A stretch of 64,000 nt of DNA from Brevundimonas sp. SORGH_AS_0993 (GCF_030818545.1 NZ_JAUTAH010000001.1:2485001-2549000); one strand, 5' to 3'. Positions 8,828-18,346 are shown, counted from the stretch's first letter. The notes: generated by a model from the sequence alone, not told the origin. Program-made: numbers and translations.

Positions 8828-8835
8828 TTAGCTAA
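8828..8835. promoter_or_regulatory. Possible vapBC operator palindrome
   Basis: The 8-bp perfect palindrome TTAGCTAA lies 25 bp upstream of the vapB start in the short divergent gap between vapBC and the S9 peptidase gene. Antitoxins of this family usually repress their own promoter through palindromes at this position. It is short, so chance is possible. Confidence 0.3.
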
Positions 8836-8915
8836 GCCTGTCGTTCACGGCAACTTTCGTCCGGCGGGCGGCGGTGCTACGCCTTGCCGCAGCAAGATTT
8901 CCGAGGAAGAGCTTG

Positions 8916-11027
8916 ATGCGTCACCGTTCCCTTCTGTCCGCCGCCTGCGCGGCCGTTGCGCTCGTGAGCGCCGTCCCGGCCCTGGCTCAGGTGCCTCCTG
9001 CCCCGGTTCCCGCCGCGCCCGCGACGCCGGACGCCTTCACCTATCAGGACATGATCTCGGCCAACCGGCTGGGCGATCCGCAGGTGTCGCCGGACGGGCG
9101 TTACGTCGTCTATTCGGTGACGACGACGGACGTGGCGGCGAACAGCCGCGCTGGCAGCCTGTGGATGCTGGACCTGAACACGCCGGACGCCGCGCCGCGC
9201 CGCCTGGCCATCTCGGACCAGGGCGCCAACACCGCGCGCTGGGGCGGGGACGGCAATCTGTATTTCCTGTCGGGCAAGTCGGGGACCAGCCAGGTCTGGC
9301 GCGTCGCCTCGCCCACGGCGGCGCCGGTGCAGGTGACGAATCTGCCGCTGGAGGTGAACGCCTATCGCATCAGCCCGACGGGCGACAAGGTGGCGACCTC
9401 CCTGGCCGTCTATCCGAACGCGGCCGACCTGAACGCCTCGGTCGAGATCGGCAAGGCGATGGCGGATCGGAAATCGACCGGCCAGGTCTATGACCGGATG
9501 TTCGTGCGGCATTGGGACACCTGGAACGACCACACCCAGAACCATCTGTTCGTCCAGTCGATCGGCCGCGACGGCAAGGCCACGGGGACGCCGGTCTGGA
9601 TCACCAAGGGCTTCGACGGCGACACGCCTTCCAAGCCCTTCGGCGACGAGAGCGAGTTCGTCTTCACCCCCGCCGGCGACGCCGTGGTCTTTTCCGCGCG
9701 TCTGGCGGGCCAGACCGAGCCGTGGAGCACCAACTTCGACCTGTGGAAGACCAACGGCCTGTCGGGCGACGGGACCTTCACCAACCTGACGGCGGACAAC
9801 AAGGCGTGGGACGCCGGCCCGGTGTTCTCGCCGGACGGCCGCACCCTGGCCTATCGCGCCATGGCCCGCCCGGGCTTCGAGGCCGATCGCTATCAGATCG
9901 TGCTGATGGACGTGGCGACGGGTCAGAAGCGCGAGATCGCCTCCAACTGGGATCGATCGGCCGATACGCTGCAATGGTCGCTCGACGGGCACACCCTCTA
10001 CACCATCGCCGGCGACGTGGGCACGACCAAGCTGTTTTCGGTGGATACGCGCAACGGCGTGGTCACGCCGGTCACGGGGTCGGGCCACGTCTCGGCCTTC
10101 CAGCAGACGCCCTCTGGCTTCGTCTTCGCCCAGGACAGCCTGCGCGAGCCGGGCGACCTGTATTTCAAGACCTATCTGGGTCGCGAGATGCCCCGTCGCC
10201 TGACGCAGTCCAACCCCGCCTTCGCCGCCAAGTCGTTCGGCGAATACGAACAGTTCAGCTTCCCCGGCTGGAACAACGAGACGGTCCACGGCTATGTCAT
10301 CAAGCCGGTCGGATACGTCGAAGGCCGCAAATATCCGGTCGCCTTCCTGATCCACGGCGGGCCGCAGGGCTCGTTCGGCGACGGCTGGTCCTATCGCTGG
10401 AACCCCGAGACCTATGCGGGCGCGGGCTATGCGGTGGTGATGATCGATTTCCACGGCTCGACCGGCTACGGTCAAGCCTTCACCGATGCGATCAGCCAGC
10501 ACTGGGGCGACCGCCCGCTGGAAGACCTGCAGAAGGGCTGGGCGGCGGCTCAAGCGAAATACAGCTTCCTGGACGGCGACAACGCCTGCGCCCTGGGCGC
10601 CTCATACGGCGGCTATATGATCAACTGGATCGCCGGCAACTGGTCGAACGAATTCAAATGCCTGGTCAACCACGACGGCGTCTTCGACACCTTCGGCATG
10701 GGCTATTCGACCGAGGAGCTGTGGTTCACGGAGTGGGAATACGGCGGCACGCCGTGGGACAAGCCGGAGGGCTATCAGAAGTTCAACCCGGCCAACCACG
10801 TCGACAACTGGAAGACCCCGATGCTGGTGGTGCAGGGCGACCTGGATTTCCGCATTCCGACCGCGCAAGGGTTGTCGACCTTCACCGCCCTGCAACGCCG
10901 CGGCATAGACAGCCGTTTGGTCGTCTTCCCCAACGAGAACCACTGGGTGCTGAAGCCAGCCAACAGCCTGCAATGGCACAATGAAGTGTTCGGCTGGCTG
11001 AACAAGCATCTGACGCCCGCGCAGTAG
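8916..11027 (+). CDS. S9-family serine peptidase (acylaminoacyl/dipeptidyl-peptidase-like), secreted
   Basis: A 703-residue prolyl-oligopeptidase-family enzyme. It opens with a cleavable signal peptide (MRHRSLLSAACAAVALVSAVPALAQ), so it should act in the periplasm. A WD40-like beta-propeller with repeated SPDGR motifs spans about residues 50-400. The C-terminal alpha/beta hydrolase domain has HGGPQGSFG, the nucleophile motif GASYGGY (Ser near 563), VVQGDLDFRI with the likely acid, and NENHWV with the likely His. ATG 8916 is preferred over GTG 8874 because the signal peptide starts there. A strong hairpin terminator follows. Confidence 0.92.
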   Translation: MRHRSLLSAACAAVALVSAVPALAQVPPAPVPAAPATPDAFTYQDMISANRLGDPQVSPDGRYVVYSVTTTDVAANSRAGSLWMLDLNTPDAAPRRLAISDQGANTARWGGDGNLYFLSGKSGTSQVWRVASPTAAPVQVTNLPLEVNAYRISPTGDKVATSLAVYPNAADLNASVEIGKAMADRKSTGQVYDRMFVRHWDTWNDHTQNHLFVQSIGRDGKATGTPVWITKGFDGDTPSKPFGDESEFVFTPAGDAVVFSARLAGQTEPWSTNFDLWKTNGLSGDGTFTNLTADNKAWDAGPVFSPDGRTLAYRAMARPGFEADRYQIVLMDVATGQKREIASNWDRSADTLQWSLDGHTLYTIAGDVGTTKLFSVDTRNGVVTPVTGSGHVSAFQQTPSGFVFAQDSLREPGDLYFKTYLGREMPRRLTQSNPAFAAKSFGEYEQFSFPGWNNETVHGYVIKPVGYVEGRKYPVAFLIHGGPQGSFGDGWSYRWNPETYAGAGYAVVMIDFHGSTGYGQAFTDAISQHWGDRPLEDLQKGWAAAQAKYSFLDGDNACALGASYGGYMINWIAGNWSNEFKCLVNHDGVFDTFGMGYSTEELWFTEWEYGGTPWDKPEGYQKFNPANHVDNWKTPMLVVQGDLDFRIPTAQGLSTFTALQRRGIDSRLVVFPNENHWVLKPANSLQWHNEVFGWLNKHLTPAQ

Positions 11028-11051
11028 GTTCGGGTCCTGGTTCGGCGGATC

Positions 11052-11083
11052 AAGGGGCGCGGTCGCGGATCGCGCCCCTTTTT
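11052..11083 (+). terminator. Rho-independent terminator after the S9 peptidase gene
   Basis: A perfect 10-bp stem (AAGGGGCGCG paired with CGCGCCCCTT) around a 9-nt loop, followed by a run of Ts, 25 bp after the stop codon. Confidence 0.85.
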
Positions 11084-11138
11084 CGTGCGGCGCCAAACGG
11101 GCCTTGGCGCGTTCGGACAGTCCTGAAAGGAGCCGCGC

Positions 11139-13181
11139 GTGTTCAGCGACTGGTACGACAGACGGATCGCCCCGCCCGCGCGCCGCGCCGTCGCGGCGGC
11201 GGGGGTCCGTCTGCGCATGGCCCGAGCCTTTCTCCAGGACCGCGCGCGGATGCGGGCGGCGGCGCGGCGCATGGCCCCCCCGGCCCGGAGCGTGGGCGGC
11301 GTGCTGCTGGTCCTGGTGGTCGCGGTGGTCCTGTTCGCCGCCCTGTTCGACTGGAATCTGCTGCGCGGGCCGATCGGGCGCTGGGCCTCGGCCAAATACG
11401 ACCGGCAGATCGCCCTGACCGGCGACCTGGACGTGAGGCTGCTGAGCTGGACCCCCTCGGTGGTGGTGCGGGGGCTGAAGGTCGGCGGACCCGACTGGGC
11501 CAGGGACCGCGACACGGCCGATGTGGACGAGGTGCGGGCCTCGGTCCGGCTGGCGCCCCTGCTGGTCGGACGGGTGGAGATGCCGCTGCTCAGCATCAGC
11601 CGGCCGCGCGTGGTGATGATCACCGACCGTCAGGGCCGCCAGAGCTGGCGGCTGAACGCCGACCGACCGGACGATGGGCGGGGCGCCAAGCTGCCGCCCA
11701 TCCAGCGGTTGATCATCCGGGACGGCGTCCTGACCTTCGAGGAGCAGCGGCGGGGCCTGACCCTGAACGCCGCCGTCGACGCCCAGGAGACGGCGGGCGG
11801 CCAGGCGGGCTTCGTCCTGGACGGGCGCGGCGCCGTGCGCGGATCGCCCCTGACGGTGCGGATCGAGGGCGGCCCCTTCGTCGACATCCGCCGCGACCGG
11901 CCCTACGCCTTCCAGGCCGAGGTGCAGGGCGCGGGGTCGGCCCTGACGGCGCGGGGGCGGATCACTCGGCCGTTCGATCTGGGCCGGTTCGACGCGGCCA
12001 TGACGCTGGAGGGACGGGACCTGTCGGACCTCTATCTGCTGACCGGCGTGACCCTGCCCAATACGCCGCCCTATCGGCTGTCGGGCGCCCTTAACCGCGA
12101 CGGGCGGGTCTGGACCTTCAAGAACTTCGACGGGCGGGTCGGGGCCTCGGACCTGTCGGGCCAGGTGCGGGTCGAGGGCGGCGGGCGGCTGAGGGTGGAC
12201 GCCGAACTGGCGTCGCGGCGGCTGGACATCGACGATCTGGCGGCCGTTCTGGGCGCGCGGGTGCGCACCGATCCGGCGGGCCGGAACACGGAGACGCCGG
12301 TGGTGGCGGGCGGCAAGCTGCTGCCGGACGCCAAGCTGCAGACGGATCGTCTGCGCGCCATGGACGGCAGCCTGACCTATCGCGCGGCGGCGGTGAAGGC
12401 CAATGAACTGGACGTCCGCAAGGTCGATCTGGGCGCGGTGCTGAAGGACGGCGTCCTGAAGCTGGACCCCATCAGCTTCGACTTCGATCGCGGTTCCCTG
12501 AACGGCACGGCGCGGATCGACGCGCGGCAAGCCACGCCGCGCAACACCGTCGATCTGCGTCTGGCCGGCTATCCGCTGGAGTCGGTCGTGCCGGCGCGGA
12601 ACGGTTCGGTCCCCATCAGCGGCCTGGCCCTGGGCCGGGCGCGGCTGGAGGGGCCTGGGGCGTCCATCCACGAGTTCGCGGCCTCGTCCAACGGGTCGAT
12701 GAGCCTGATCGTGCCCAACGGCCGGATGCGCGCCGCCTTCGCCGAACTGCTGGGCGTCAACGCCAGCGCGGGCCTGCTGAAACTGCTCAGCGGAGATCAG
12801 TCGGTCAGCGCCATCCGCTGCGCCGTCGCCGACTTCGACGTGCGCGGCGGCAAGGCCCAGGCGCGCACCTTCGTCATCGACACCGACGTGGTCCTGGCCC
12901 AGGGCAAGGGAAGCATCGACCTGGGCGCCGAGAGCCTGAACCTGCGGATCGAGGGCGAATCCAAGAAGCCGCGCCTGCTGCGACTGTGGGCGCCGATCAC
13001 CGTGTCCGGCCCCCTGACCGCGCCCCGGATCGGGGTGGACGCCGGCGCGGTGGCGTCACAGGGCGGGCTGGCGGGCCTGTTGGGAACGGTGGTGGCGCCG
13101 GTCACGGCCCTGTTCGCCTTCGTCGATCCCGGCCTGGCGGAAGACGCCGACTGCGGTCGGCTGATGGCGGGGGCGCGCTAG
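11139..13181 (+). CDS. AsmA-family envelope protein
   Basis: A 680-residue AsmA-like protein. After a basic cytoplasmic stretch of about 50 residues comes one transmembrane helix (about 52-70, VGGVLLVLVVAVVLFAALF), then the AsmA start signature (YDRQIALTGDLDVRLLSWTPSV) and a long periplasmic beta-rich region typical of the AsmA/VPS13-like lipid-transfer family. These proteins are linked to phospholipid transport to the outer membrane; the exact role here is not readable. The start is GTG 11139 with AAGGAG about 6 nt upstream. The 50-residue basic N-terminal extension is longer than usual. Confidence 0.85.
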   Translation: MFSDWYDRRIAPPARRAVAAAGVRLRMARAFLQDRARMRAAARRMAPPARSVGGVLLVLVVAVVLFAALFDWNLLRGPIGRWASAKYDRQIALTGDLDVRLLSWTPSVVVRGLKVGGPDWARDRDTADVDEVRASVRLAPLLVGRVEMPLLSISRPRVVMITDRQGRQSWRLNADRPDDGRGAKLPPIQRLIIRDGVLTFEEQRRGLTLNAAVDAQETAGGQAGFVLDGRGAVRGSPLTVRIEGGPFVDIRRDRPYAFQAEVQGAGSALTARGRITRPFDLGRFDAAMTLEGRDLSDLYLLTGVTLPNTPPYRLSGALNRDGRVWTFKNFDGRVGASDLSGQVRVEGGGRLRVDAELASRRLDIDDLAAVLGARVRTDPAGRNTETPVVAGGKLLPDAKLQTDRLRAMDGSLTYRAAAVKANELDVRKVDLGAVLKDGVLKLDPISFDFDRGSLNGTARIDARQATPRNTVDLRLAGYPLESVVPARNGSVPISGLALGRARLEGPGASIHEFAASSNGSMSLIVPNGRMRAAFAELLGVNASAGLLKLLSGDQSVSAIRCAVADFDVRGGKAQARTFVIDTDVVLAQGKGSIDLGAESLNLRIEGESKKPRLLRLWAPITVSGPLTAPRIGVDAGAVASQGGLAGLLGTVVAPVTALFAFVDPGLAEDADCGRLMAGAR

Positions 13182-13244
13182 TTTGTCCGTCGCCGAAGAC
13201 CGAAGCGGCCCGTCGGACGTAGAGGCCGGTATGGATGATCCCTC

Positions 13245-14096
13245 ATGACCCGACGCGGCCTGTTCGCCCCGGCGCTGGGCCTTTTGGCCGCCGCCTGCTC
13301 GCCGCTCGGCCTGCTCAACGCGGTGGGACCACGCGATCGCGGCGTGCGGCGCGTGGCCCGCGACCTGGCCTATGGCGAGGATCCGCGCCAGCGGCTGGAC
13401 GTCTATGCGCCAAAGGGGGCGGGGCCTTATGCGACCCTGGTGTTCTTCTATGGCGGGGGCTGGGATTCGGGATCGCGCGACCTGTACGGCTGGGCGGCCC
13501 AGGCCCTGGCGGCGCAAGGGTTCGTGGTCGTCCTGCCCGACTATCGGCTGGTTCCGTCAGTCGTGTTTCCGGCCTTCGTCGAAGATGCGGCGGCCGCCAC
13601 GGCCAAGGCGGCGGACCTGGCGGGCGCCTATGGCGGCGACCCCGCCCGGCTGGGCGTGTTGGGCCATTCGGCGGGCGCGCACCTGGCGATGATGATCGCG
13701 CTGGACCGGCGCTACATGGCCGCCGTCGAGCGGCCCGATCTGATCAAGGCGGCGGCGGGACTGGCGGGGCCCTACGACTTCCTGCCTTTCGACGTGGCGG
13801 CGTCCCGAAACGCCTTCGGCCGCGCGCCCGACCCGACCCTGACCCAGCCCGTGACCTTCGTGCGGCCCGACGCCCCGCCGCTGTGGCTGGGGCACGGCAC
13901 GGCCGACACGGTGGTCCACGACGAGGACACGGTCATTCTGGACGAAAGGATGCGCGCCGTGGGCGGACGCTCTGAGGCCAAGCTCTATCCCGGCCTGGAC
14001 CATGCCGACCTGATCGCGACCTTTTCGCCCCTGTTCCGCAGGAAGGCGACGGTGCTGGCCGATGTGACGGGATTCTTCCACCGGCAGCTGGGCTGA
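13245..14096 (+). CDS. Alpha/beta hydrolase (carboxylesterase-like lipoprotein)
   Basis: A 283-residue esterase of the BD-FAE/HSL-like group. Its N-terminus (LGLLAAAC, Cys18) looks like a lipoprotein signal, placing it on the periplasmic side of a membrane. The oxyanion motif FFYGGGW is near 68-73, the nucleophile elbow GHSAG at 140-144 (Ser142), a probable acid lies in HGTADTVV and the His in GLDHADL. The substrate is unknown. It follows the AsmA gene by about 60 bp on the same strand and ends just before the convergent tRNA-Leu gene. Confidence 0.85.
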   Translation: MTRRGLFAPALGLLAAACSPLGLLNAVGPRDRGVRRVARDLAYGEDPRQRLDVYAPKGAGPYATLVFFYGGGWDSGSRDLYGWAAQALAAQGFVVVLPDYRLVPSVVFPAFVEDAAAATAKAADLAGAYGGDPARLGVLGHSAGAHLAMMIALDRRYMAAVERPDLIKAAAGLAGPYDFLPFDVAASRNAFGRAPDPTLTQPVTFVRPDAPPLWLGHGTADTVVHDEDTVILDERMRAVGGRSEAKLYPGLDHADLIATFSPLFRRKATVLADVTGFFHRQLG

Positions 14097-14108
14097 ACCG
14101 ACGAAGAG

Positions 14109-14193
14109 TGGTGCGGGCGGCCGGGGTCGAACCGGCACTCCTTTCGGAACTGGATTTTGAGTCCAGCGCGTCTACCAATTCCACCACGCCCGC
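14109..14193 (-). tRNA. tRNA-Leu (anticodon CAA)
   Basis: An 85-nt tRNA on the minus strand. The acceptor stem is GCGGGCG/CGCCCGC, the D-arm contains TGGTAGACGC, the anticodon stem CTGGA/TCCAG encloses CTCAAAA (anticodon CAA, reading UUG), there is a long class II variable arm, the T-arm GCCGGTTCGACCCCGGC, and an encoded CCA end. The long variable arm and anticodon agree on leucine. Confidence 0.97.
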
Positions 14194-14246
14194 AGCGGAA
14201 GGACCGCCTCATGCCACAGAGGGGCGAGGCGGGTCCAGCCTTTGTG

Positions 14247-15032
14247 TCACTGCATGATGAAGTTGACGCGGAAGGCCATCATGCGCGGCGCGGTCGGTTG
14301 GTCGCCGTCGTAGGCGACGGTGGCGTCGCGGGCCGCCTTGAGCACCGCTTCGCCGAAACGACCGTCGGCGGGATGTTCGGTTTCGATGACGCAGTCGCGC
14401 AGGCGGCCGTCAGACTGGGCGACGCATGTCGCCACGGCGAAACCTTCCGAATAGTTGGTGGCCGGATAGCGCGGACGGATCTGGCGCGCCCATCGCATTC
14501 CAACCTGCAAACCTTCCTCGGAGATGGCGTCGAGTTCCTGGTCGCGGGGGTCAACAAGCGGGCGGCCGCATGCCGTCAGGGTTTCGTCGATCGCCGAACC
14601 GGACGCAGGCAGTTCGAGGTCGTAGCGTAGGTTTCTGCCCGCGCCGCCGCCATCGGGCACGATGATCTGAATACGCCCGCCCTGGCGAAGTTCGCGCGCA
14701 AAAGGCGCTGGAAAATCGGCGACTGCACCCGCACGATCTGTCGTGACGTTCCAGCGCCATTCCTTGGCCTCTTCGTCTCGGAAAATGATCGTGATCGGGC
14801 GTGTTTTCGTCCGGCGGGTCACCTCCGGCAATCCGAACAGCAGCGCCGAATAAGCGCCGTCCATGCAGCGGGTCGCGATCGACAGCCCCGGCGTGGTCGT
14901 GACGTAAGCGATGGTGGATTTCTTTCGGGCGTCCTTGACCAGATCCCAGTCTTCGCCGGTGTTCGCCGCATCCTGCGAGACGGCTGAGCCGGCCGAAAGG
15001 GCGACGGCGAGAGCGACTGCGGCTTTCTTCAC
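14247..15032 (-). CDS. Secreted protein with a TonB-like C-terminal domain
   Basis: A 261-residue protein with a signal peptide (MKKAAVALAVALSAGSAVSQ). The first two thirds match no family I recognise. The last 75 residues (about 185-261, beginning RPRYPATNYSEGFAVATC) look like a TonB C-terminal domain: the YP pair, a V-x-C-x-V strand, and GRFGEAVLKAARD as the helix. With no N-terminal membrane anchor or proline-rich spacer it is unlikely to be a working energy transducer; such domains also occur in free periplasmic proteins. It overlaps the upstream membrane-protein gene by ATGA. GC content looks somewhat lower than that of its neighbours. Confidence 0.7.
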   Translation of the reverse strand: MKKAAVALAVALSAGSAVSQDAANTGEDWDLVKDARKKSTIAYVTTTPGLSIATRCMDGAYSALLFGLPEVTRRTKTRPITIIFRDEEAKEWRWNVTTDRAGAVADFPAPFARELRQGGRIQIIVPDGGGAGRNLRYDLELPASGSAIDETLTACGRPLVDPRDQELDAISEEGLQVGMRWARQIRPRYPATNYSEGFAVATCVAQSDGRLRDCVIETEHPADGRFGEAVLKAARDATVAYDGDQPTAPRMMAFRVNFIMQ

Positions 15033-15565
15033 GCGACCACCTCCACATGCCCATCCGTGCCGCCAGCCTGGATGCGGCGGGCGCGGATGTAGATTTCAAC
15101 GCGCTGCATGACGATCAGGCCCATGGCGAAGACCAGGAAGGCGTCAGTGACGGCCAGGGCGTTCAGATGCCAGGCGGCGGCGTGGCTTTCGACCAGGTCG
15201 CGCAAGAAGGACCGGCCGGCGAACAGGGCGACCAGCAGGATCAGGCCCAGGGGCGACGCCTGGGCCATCAGGACGCCGTTCGGCTCCTTTTCGATGGTGA
15301 CGGTCTTGCCGCGATACCAGCCGGCGACGCCGCCCAAGAGGCCGCCGACGGCCAGAACCGCCCAGGCGTCGGGGCCGAAGGGCGCATGGGCCATGTTCGG
15401 ATTCTGGGCCATGCCCCACAGACCCAGGCCGATCAGGGGCAGGACGATGGCCGGCATGACCCACAGGAACTGCGGCTTCAGCACCCGCTTCCTGCGGTTC
15501 TTCAGCAGCAGCACCCCCAGCATGATCGGGATCATGAGCAGCGGGATCAGTTTTTCAGGCGGCAC
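15029..15565 (-). CDS. Multi-pass membrane protein, CcdC/DUF1453-like
   Basis: A 178-residue membrane protein with about five hydrophobic segments: IPLLMIPIMLGVLLL at the N-terminus, FLWVMPAIVLPLIGLGLW, AWAVLAVGGLLGGVAGW, LGLILLVALFAG and DAFLVFAMGLIVMQRVEIYIRARR. The pattern, with a GWYRGKT turn after the third helix, resembles the DUF1453/CcdC-like family of unknown function. The start is GTG 15565, with GGGGAGA 6 nt upstream; an ATG 36 nt earlier has no ribosome-binding site. It is translationally coupled to the secreted TonB-like protein by ATGA. Confidence 0.72.
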   Translation of the reverse strand: MPPEKLIPLLMIPIMLGVLLLKNRRKRVLKPQFLWVMPAIVLPLIGLGLWGMAQNPNMAHAPFGPDAWAVLAVGGLLGGVAGWYRGKTVTIEKEPNGVLMAQASPLGLILLVALFAGRSFLRDLVESHAAAWHLNALAVTDAFLVFAMGLIVMQRVEIYIRARRIQAGGTDGHVEVVA

Positions 15566-15626
15566 GTCGTCTCTCCCCAAAGACCGGGTCGGCCCCCCCA
15601 CGGCCGCGGCGATCAGCGTAGCGCCG

Positions 15627-16646
15627 TCAACCCGCGCTGGAAAGCGGGGCCACGGTCTGTTCGATGGCGCCGAAGATCGTGTGGTGGCGGTCGTCCAGCA
15701 TTTCGATCCGCACAGTGTCGCCGTGTTTCAGGAAGGGCGTCTCGGCCGCGCCGCGCAGGATGGTCTCGACCGTGCGGACCTCGGCGATGCAGGAATAACC
15801 CAGGCCGCCTTCCGAAACGGGCTTGCCGGGGCCGCCGTCGGCGTCCTTGTTGGAGACGGTGCCCGAACCGATGATGGTCCCGGCGACCAGCGACCGGGTC
15901 TTGGCCAGGTGGGCGATCAGGGTTCCGAAGTCGAAGGTCATGTCGACCCCGGCGTCGGCGCGGCCGAAGTCCTGGCCGTTCAACTGGACCGACAGCGTCC
16001 CGTGCAGCCTGCCGTCGCGCCAGCGGTCGCCCAGGGCGTCGGGCGTGACGAAGACCGGCGACAGGGCGCTGGCGGGCTTGGACTGGACGAAGCCGAACCC
16101 CTTGGCCAGTTCGGCCGGGATCAGGTTCCTGAGCGACACGTCGTTGACCAGGCCGACCAGGCGGATGGCGGCCAGGGCCTCCTCGCGCGTCGCCCCTTGC
16201 GGCACGTCGCCGGTCACGACCACGATCTCGGCCTCCAGGTCGCAGCCCCAGCTTTCGTCCGCCAGGGGGATGGGATCGCGCGGCGACAGGAAGCCGTCCG
16301 ATCCGCCCTGATACATCAGCGGATCGGTCCAGAAGCTGTCGGGCATTTCGGCGCCGCGCGCGCGACGCACAAGCTCGACATGGTTCACATAGGCCGAGCC
16401 GTCGGCCCACTGATAGGCGCGGGGCAGGGGGGACGCGGCGTCGCGCTCGTGGAAGCGGCCGCGCGGCACGCCCTCGTGCTCCAGGCTCTCGGCCAGGGCC
16501 AGAAGCCGGGGACCGCAATCGTCCCAGTCGTCCAGCGCCGCCTGCAGGGTGGGGGCGATCAGAAAGGCGTCGGTGAACCAGTTCAGGTCCTTTGAGACGA
16601 CCACGAGGCGGCCGTCGCGGCCGTGCTTGAGCGAGGCGAGTTTCAT
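15627..16646 (-). CDS. Fumarylacetoacetate hydrolase family protein
   Basis: A 339-residue FAH-fold enzyme. The metal-binding segment CDLEAEIVVVTGDVP (E-x-E), the LVNDVSLRNLIP block, and IGSGTVSNKD near the C-terminus are family hallmarks. FAH-family enzymes cleave C-C bonds of acylpyruvates; the best-known member performs the last step of tyrosine breakdown. hppD, an earlier step of that pathway, lies about 4 kb away on the same strand, which makes fumarylacetoacetase a reasonable guess, but homogentisate dioxygenase is not visible here. Confidence 0.82.
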   Translation of the reverse strand: MKLASLKHGRDGRLVVVSKDLNWFTDAFLIAPTLQAALDDWDDCGPRLLALAESLEHEGVPRGRFHERDAASPLPRAYQWADGSAYVNHVELVRRARGAEMPDSFWTDPLMYQGGSDGFLSPRDPIPLADESWGCDLEAEIVVVTGDVPQGATREEALAAIRLVGLVNDVSLRNLIPAELAKGFGFVQSKPASALSPVFVTPDALGDRWRDGRLHGTLSVQLNGQDFGRADAGVDMTFDFGTLIAHLAKTRSLVAGTIIGSGTVSNKDADGGPGKPVSEGGLGYSCIAEVRTVETILRGAAETPFLKHGDTVRIEMLDDRHHTIFGAIEQTVAPLSSAG

Positions 16647-16703
16647 GACTTGGGCCTAGACGGATTTGATGCGGTTGGAAACTGAGCGGCGATCACACGC
16701 CGC

Positions 16704-16970
16704 TCACGCGGCGGGCGTCAGCAGGGCGCGGGCCTCGGCGCCGGTGCGGGCGGCGCGGTCGCGGACCTCGACCTCGACGATGACGCCGCCCTCGGGCTCG
16801 ACAGCCCACAGGTAGCGGCGCTCGACCTCGACCGTGCGACCCGAGGGGGCGAACCCCTCATAGCTGTCGCCCCAGGGGGTGATCTTTCTGACCTCGACGA
16901 AGGGCATGGCGCAGGCGGCGTCCAGCTCCTCGTTGGCCATCACGGTCAGTTCGTCGTCGGATGCAGGCAT
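16704..16970 (-). CDS. Small protein of unknown function
   Basis: An 88-residue acidic protein with no recognised family. It reads as alternating charged and beta-prone stretches (PFVEVRKITPWGDSYEGF, RTVEVERRYLWAVEPEGGVIVEVEVRD), suggesting a small beta-rich soluble fold. It lies 57 bp upstream of the FAH-family gene on the same strand and may be co-transcribed with it. Codon use is typical of the window, which supports it being real. Confidence 0.6.
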   Translation of the reverse strand: MPASDDELTVMANEELDAACAMPFVEVRKITPWGDSYEGFAPSGRTVEVERRYLWAVEPEGGVIVEVEVRDRAARTGAEARALLTPAA

Positions 16971-17026
16971 GGGTCTCGGTCTGGGGAAAAAGAGAGTCTA
17001 ATTCGTCTAATTGTCTGAACGGGCGC

Positions 17027-18079
17027 TCAGGGTTCATCGGCATAGATGGCGACGCGGGCGGGGTCGGTTGAGGAGATGGCGCCGCGATACATGCCCGAGG
17101 TGGACATGGCGAAGGCGGGGCGGCCATCCAGGCTCATGACGATGGCGCCGCCCTTGCCGCCCAGACTGTCGGCGTCGGCGATCTCCGCCTGACCTGCGGC
17201 TTGCGTCGCCGCGCCTCCCGCAATCCGCGCGCAGATGTCGCGGGCGACGGTGGCGCGGATGAAATATTCGCCGTCGCCGGTGGCGGACACGGCGCAGCCG
17301 TCGCGGTTGGAGGCGTAGGTCCCCGCGCCGATGATCGGCACGTCCCCGACCCGGCCCCAGCGTTTGGCGGTCATGCCGCCGGTCGAGGTGGCGGCGGCGA
17401 GGCGGCCCTGGGTGTCCAGCGCCACGGCGCCGACCGTGCCGAACTTCTTCTCGTTCAGGGGCGGGGCGATTTCGGCGCCCTGATCGTGGGGTGAGGGGGC
17501 GCCGGCGGGGCGGTCGGGGATGGGCTGGCCGGCCTCGGTCAGGGCCTTGACCAGGCACTGCCAGCGCCGCTCGGTGAAGAAGAAGGCCGGATCGACCTGC
17601 TCCAGCCCGACCGAGGCGGCGAAGGCGTCGGCGCCGGGGCCGATCAGCATGACGTGGGGCGAACGCTCCATCACTGCGCGGGCGGCGGCGACGGGGTGAC
17701 GGGTGGTGGTCAGGCCGGCGACGGACCCGGCGGTCAGGTCCGACCCGTTCATGACGGCCGCGTCCAGCTCGTTACGACCCGCTGCGGTGAAGACCGCCCC
17801 GCGCCCGGCGTTGAACAGGGGGTCGTCCTCCATGACCTGGACGGCGGCCTGGACCGCATCCAGCGCCGAGCCGCCGCCTTTCAACACCGCCGAACCCGCG
17901 TCCAGCGCGCCTTGCAGCGCCGCGCGATAGGCCGCGTCCTGCTCGGGCGTCAGGCTGGGCCGCTCGATCACGCCCGCCCCGCCGTGGATGGCCAGCGACC
18001 AGCGCGGCGTCTCCTGCGCCTGGGCCGATGCAAAACACAGCGCAAAGAGTGCAGTCAGCAGGGAGATGGCCGCGCGCAT
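17027..18079 (-). CDS. Isoaspartyl peptidase/L-asparaginase (Ntn hydrolase), periplasmic
   Basis: A 350-residue plant-type asparaginase. A signal peptide (MRAAISLLTALFALCFASAQAQ) precedes the mature start SLAIHGGAGV. The family motifs GGGSALDAVQAAVQVMEDDPLFNAG and the autocleavage site KFGTVGAVA are intact, with Thr215 as the nucleophile released by self-cleavage. It removes isoaspartyl linkages from peptides and hydrolyses asparagine. The start ATG 18079 has an excellent GGAGGAG site; a longer frame running up to 18337 is discarded because it would hide the signal peptide. Confidence 0.92.
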   Translation of the reverse strand: MRAAISLLTALFALCFASAQAQETPRWSLAIHGGAGVIERPSLTPEQDAAYRAALQGALDAGSAVLKGGGSALDAVQAAVQVMEDDPLFNAGRGAVFTAAGRNELDAAVMNGSDLTAGSVAGLTTTRHPVAAARAVMERSPHVMLIGPGADAFAASVGLEQVDPAFFFTERRWQCLVKALTEAGQPIPDRPAGAPSPHDQGAEIAPPLNEKKFGTVGAVALDTQGRLAAATSTGGMTAKRWGRVGDVPIIGAGTYASNRDGCAVSATGDGEYFIRATVARDICARIAGGAATQAAGQAEIADADSLGGKGGAIVMSLDGRPAFAMSTSGMYRGAISSTDPARVAIYADEP

Positions 18080-18346
18080 CACGAAACTCCTCCGGGCGCC
18101 CGAGCAGGGCGCGGGGCGCCCGTCGTCGGCAGGACGTGGTCTCGCCACTGTAGCCCAAGGTTCGTCCGTGTCAGGCCGATCACGCAAAGAAAAAGCGGAT
18201 CGGCGACGATGACGCCTACGCGGCCTTGGCGACATTCCGTGTGCGATATCGCGCAGATCGGACGCGCTGGCTGGCCCGAGGTGGCTGTTCGCGCTGGAAA
18301 AACCGCTCGTCGTGGCGCCTTTGGGCGTGTTGCGCATTGTGGGGCC

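Noticed and set aside
8877..10553. Minus-strand frame of 558 codons opposite the S9 peptidase
   Set aside because: Antisense shadow; the plus frame has a signal peptide and complete catalytic motifs.
14109..14193. tRNA-Leu gene as an integration site
   Set aside because: No duplicated tRNA end, integrase or phage gene is found on either side.
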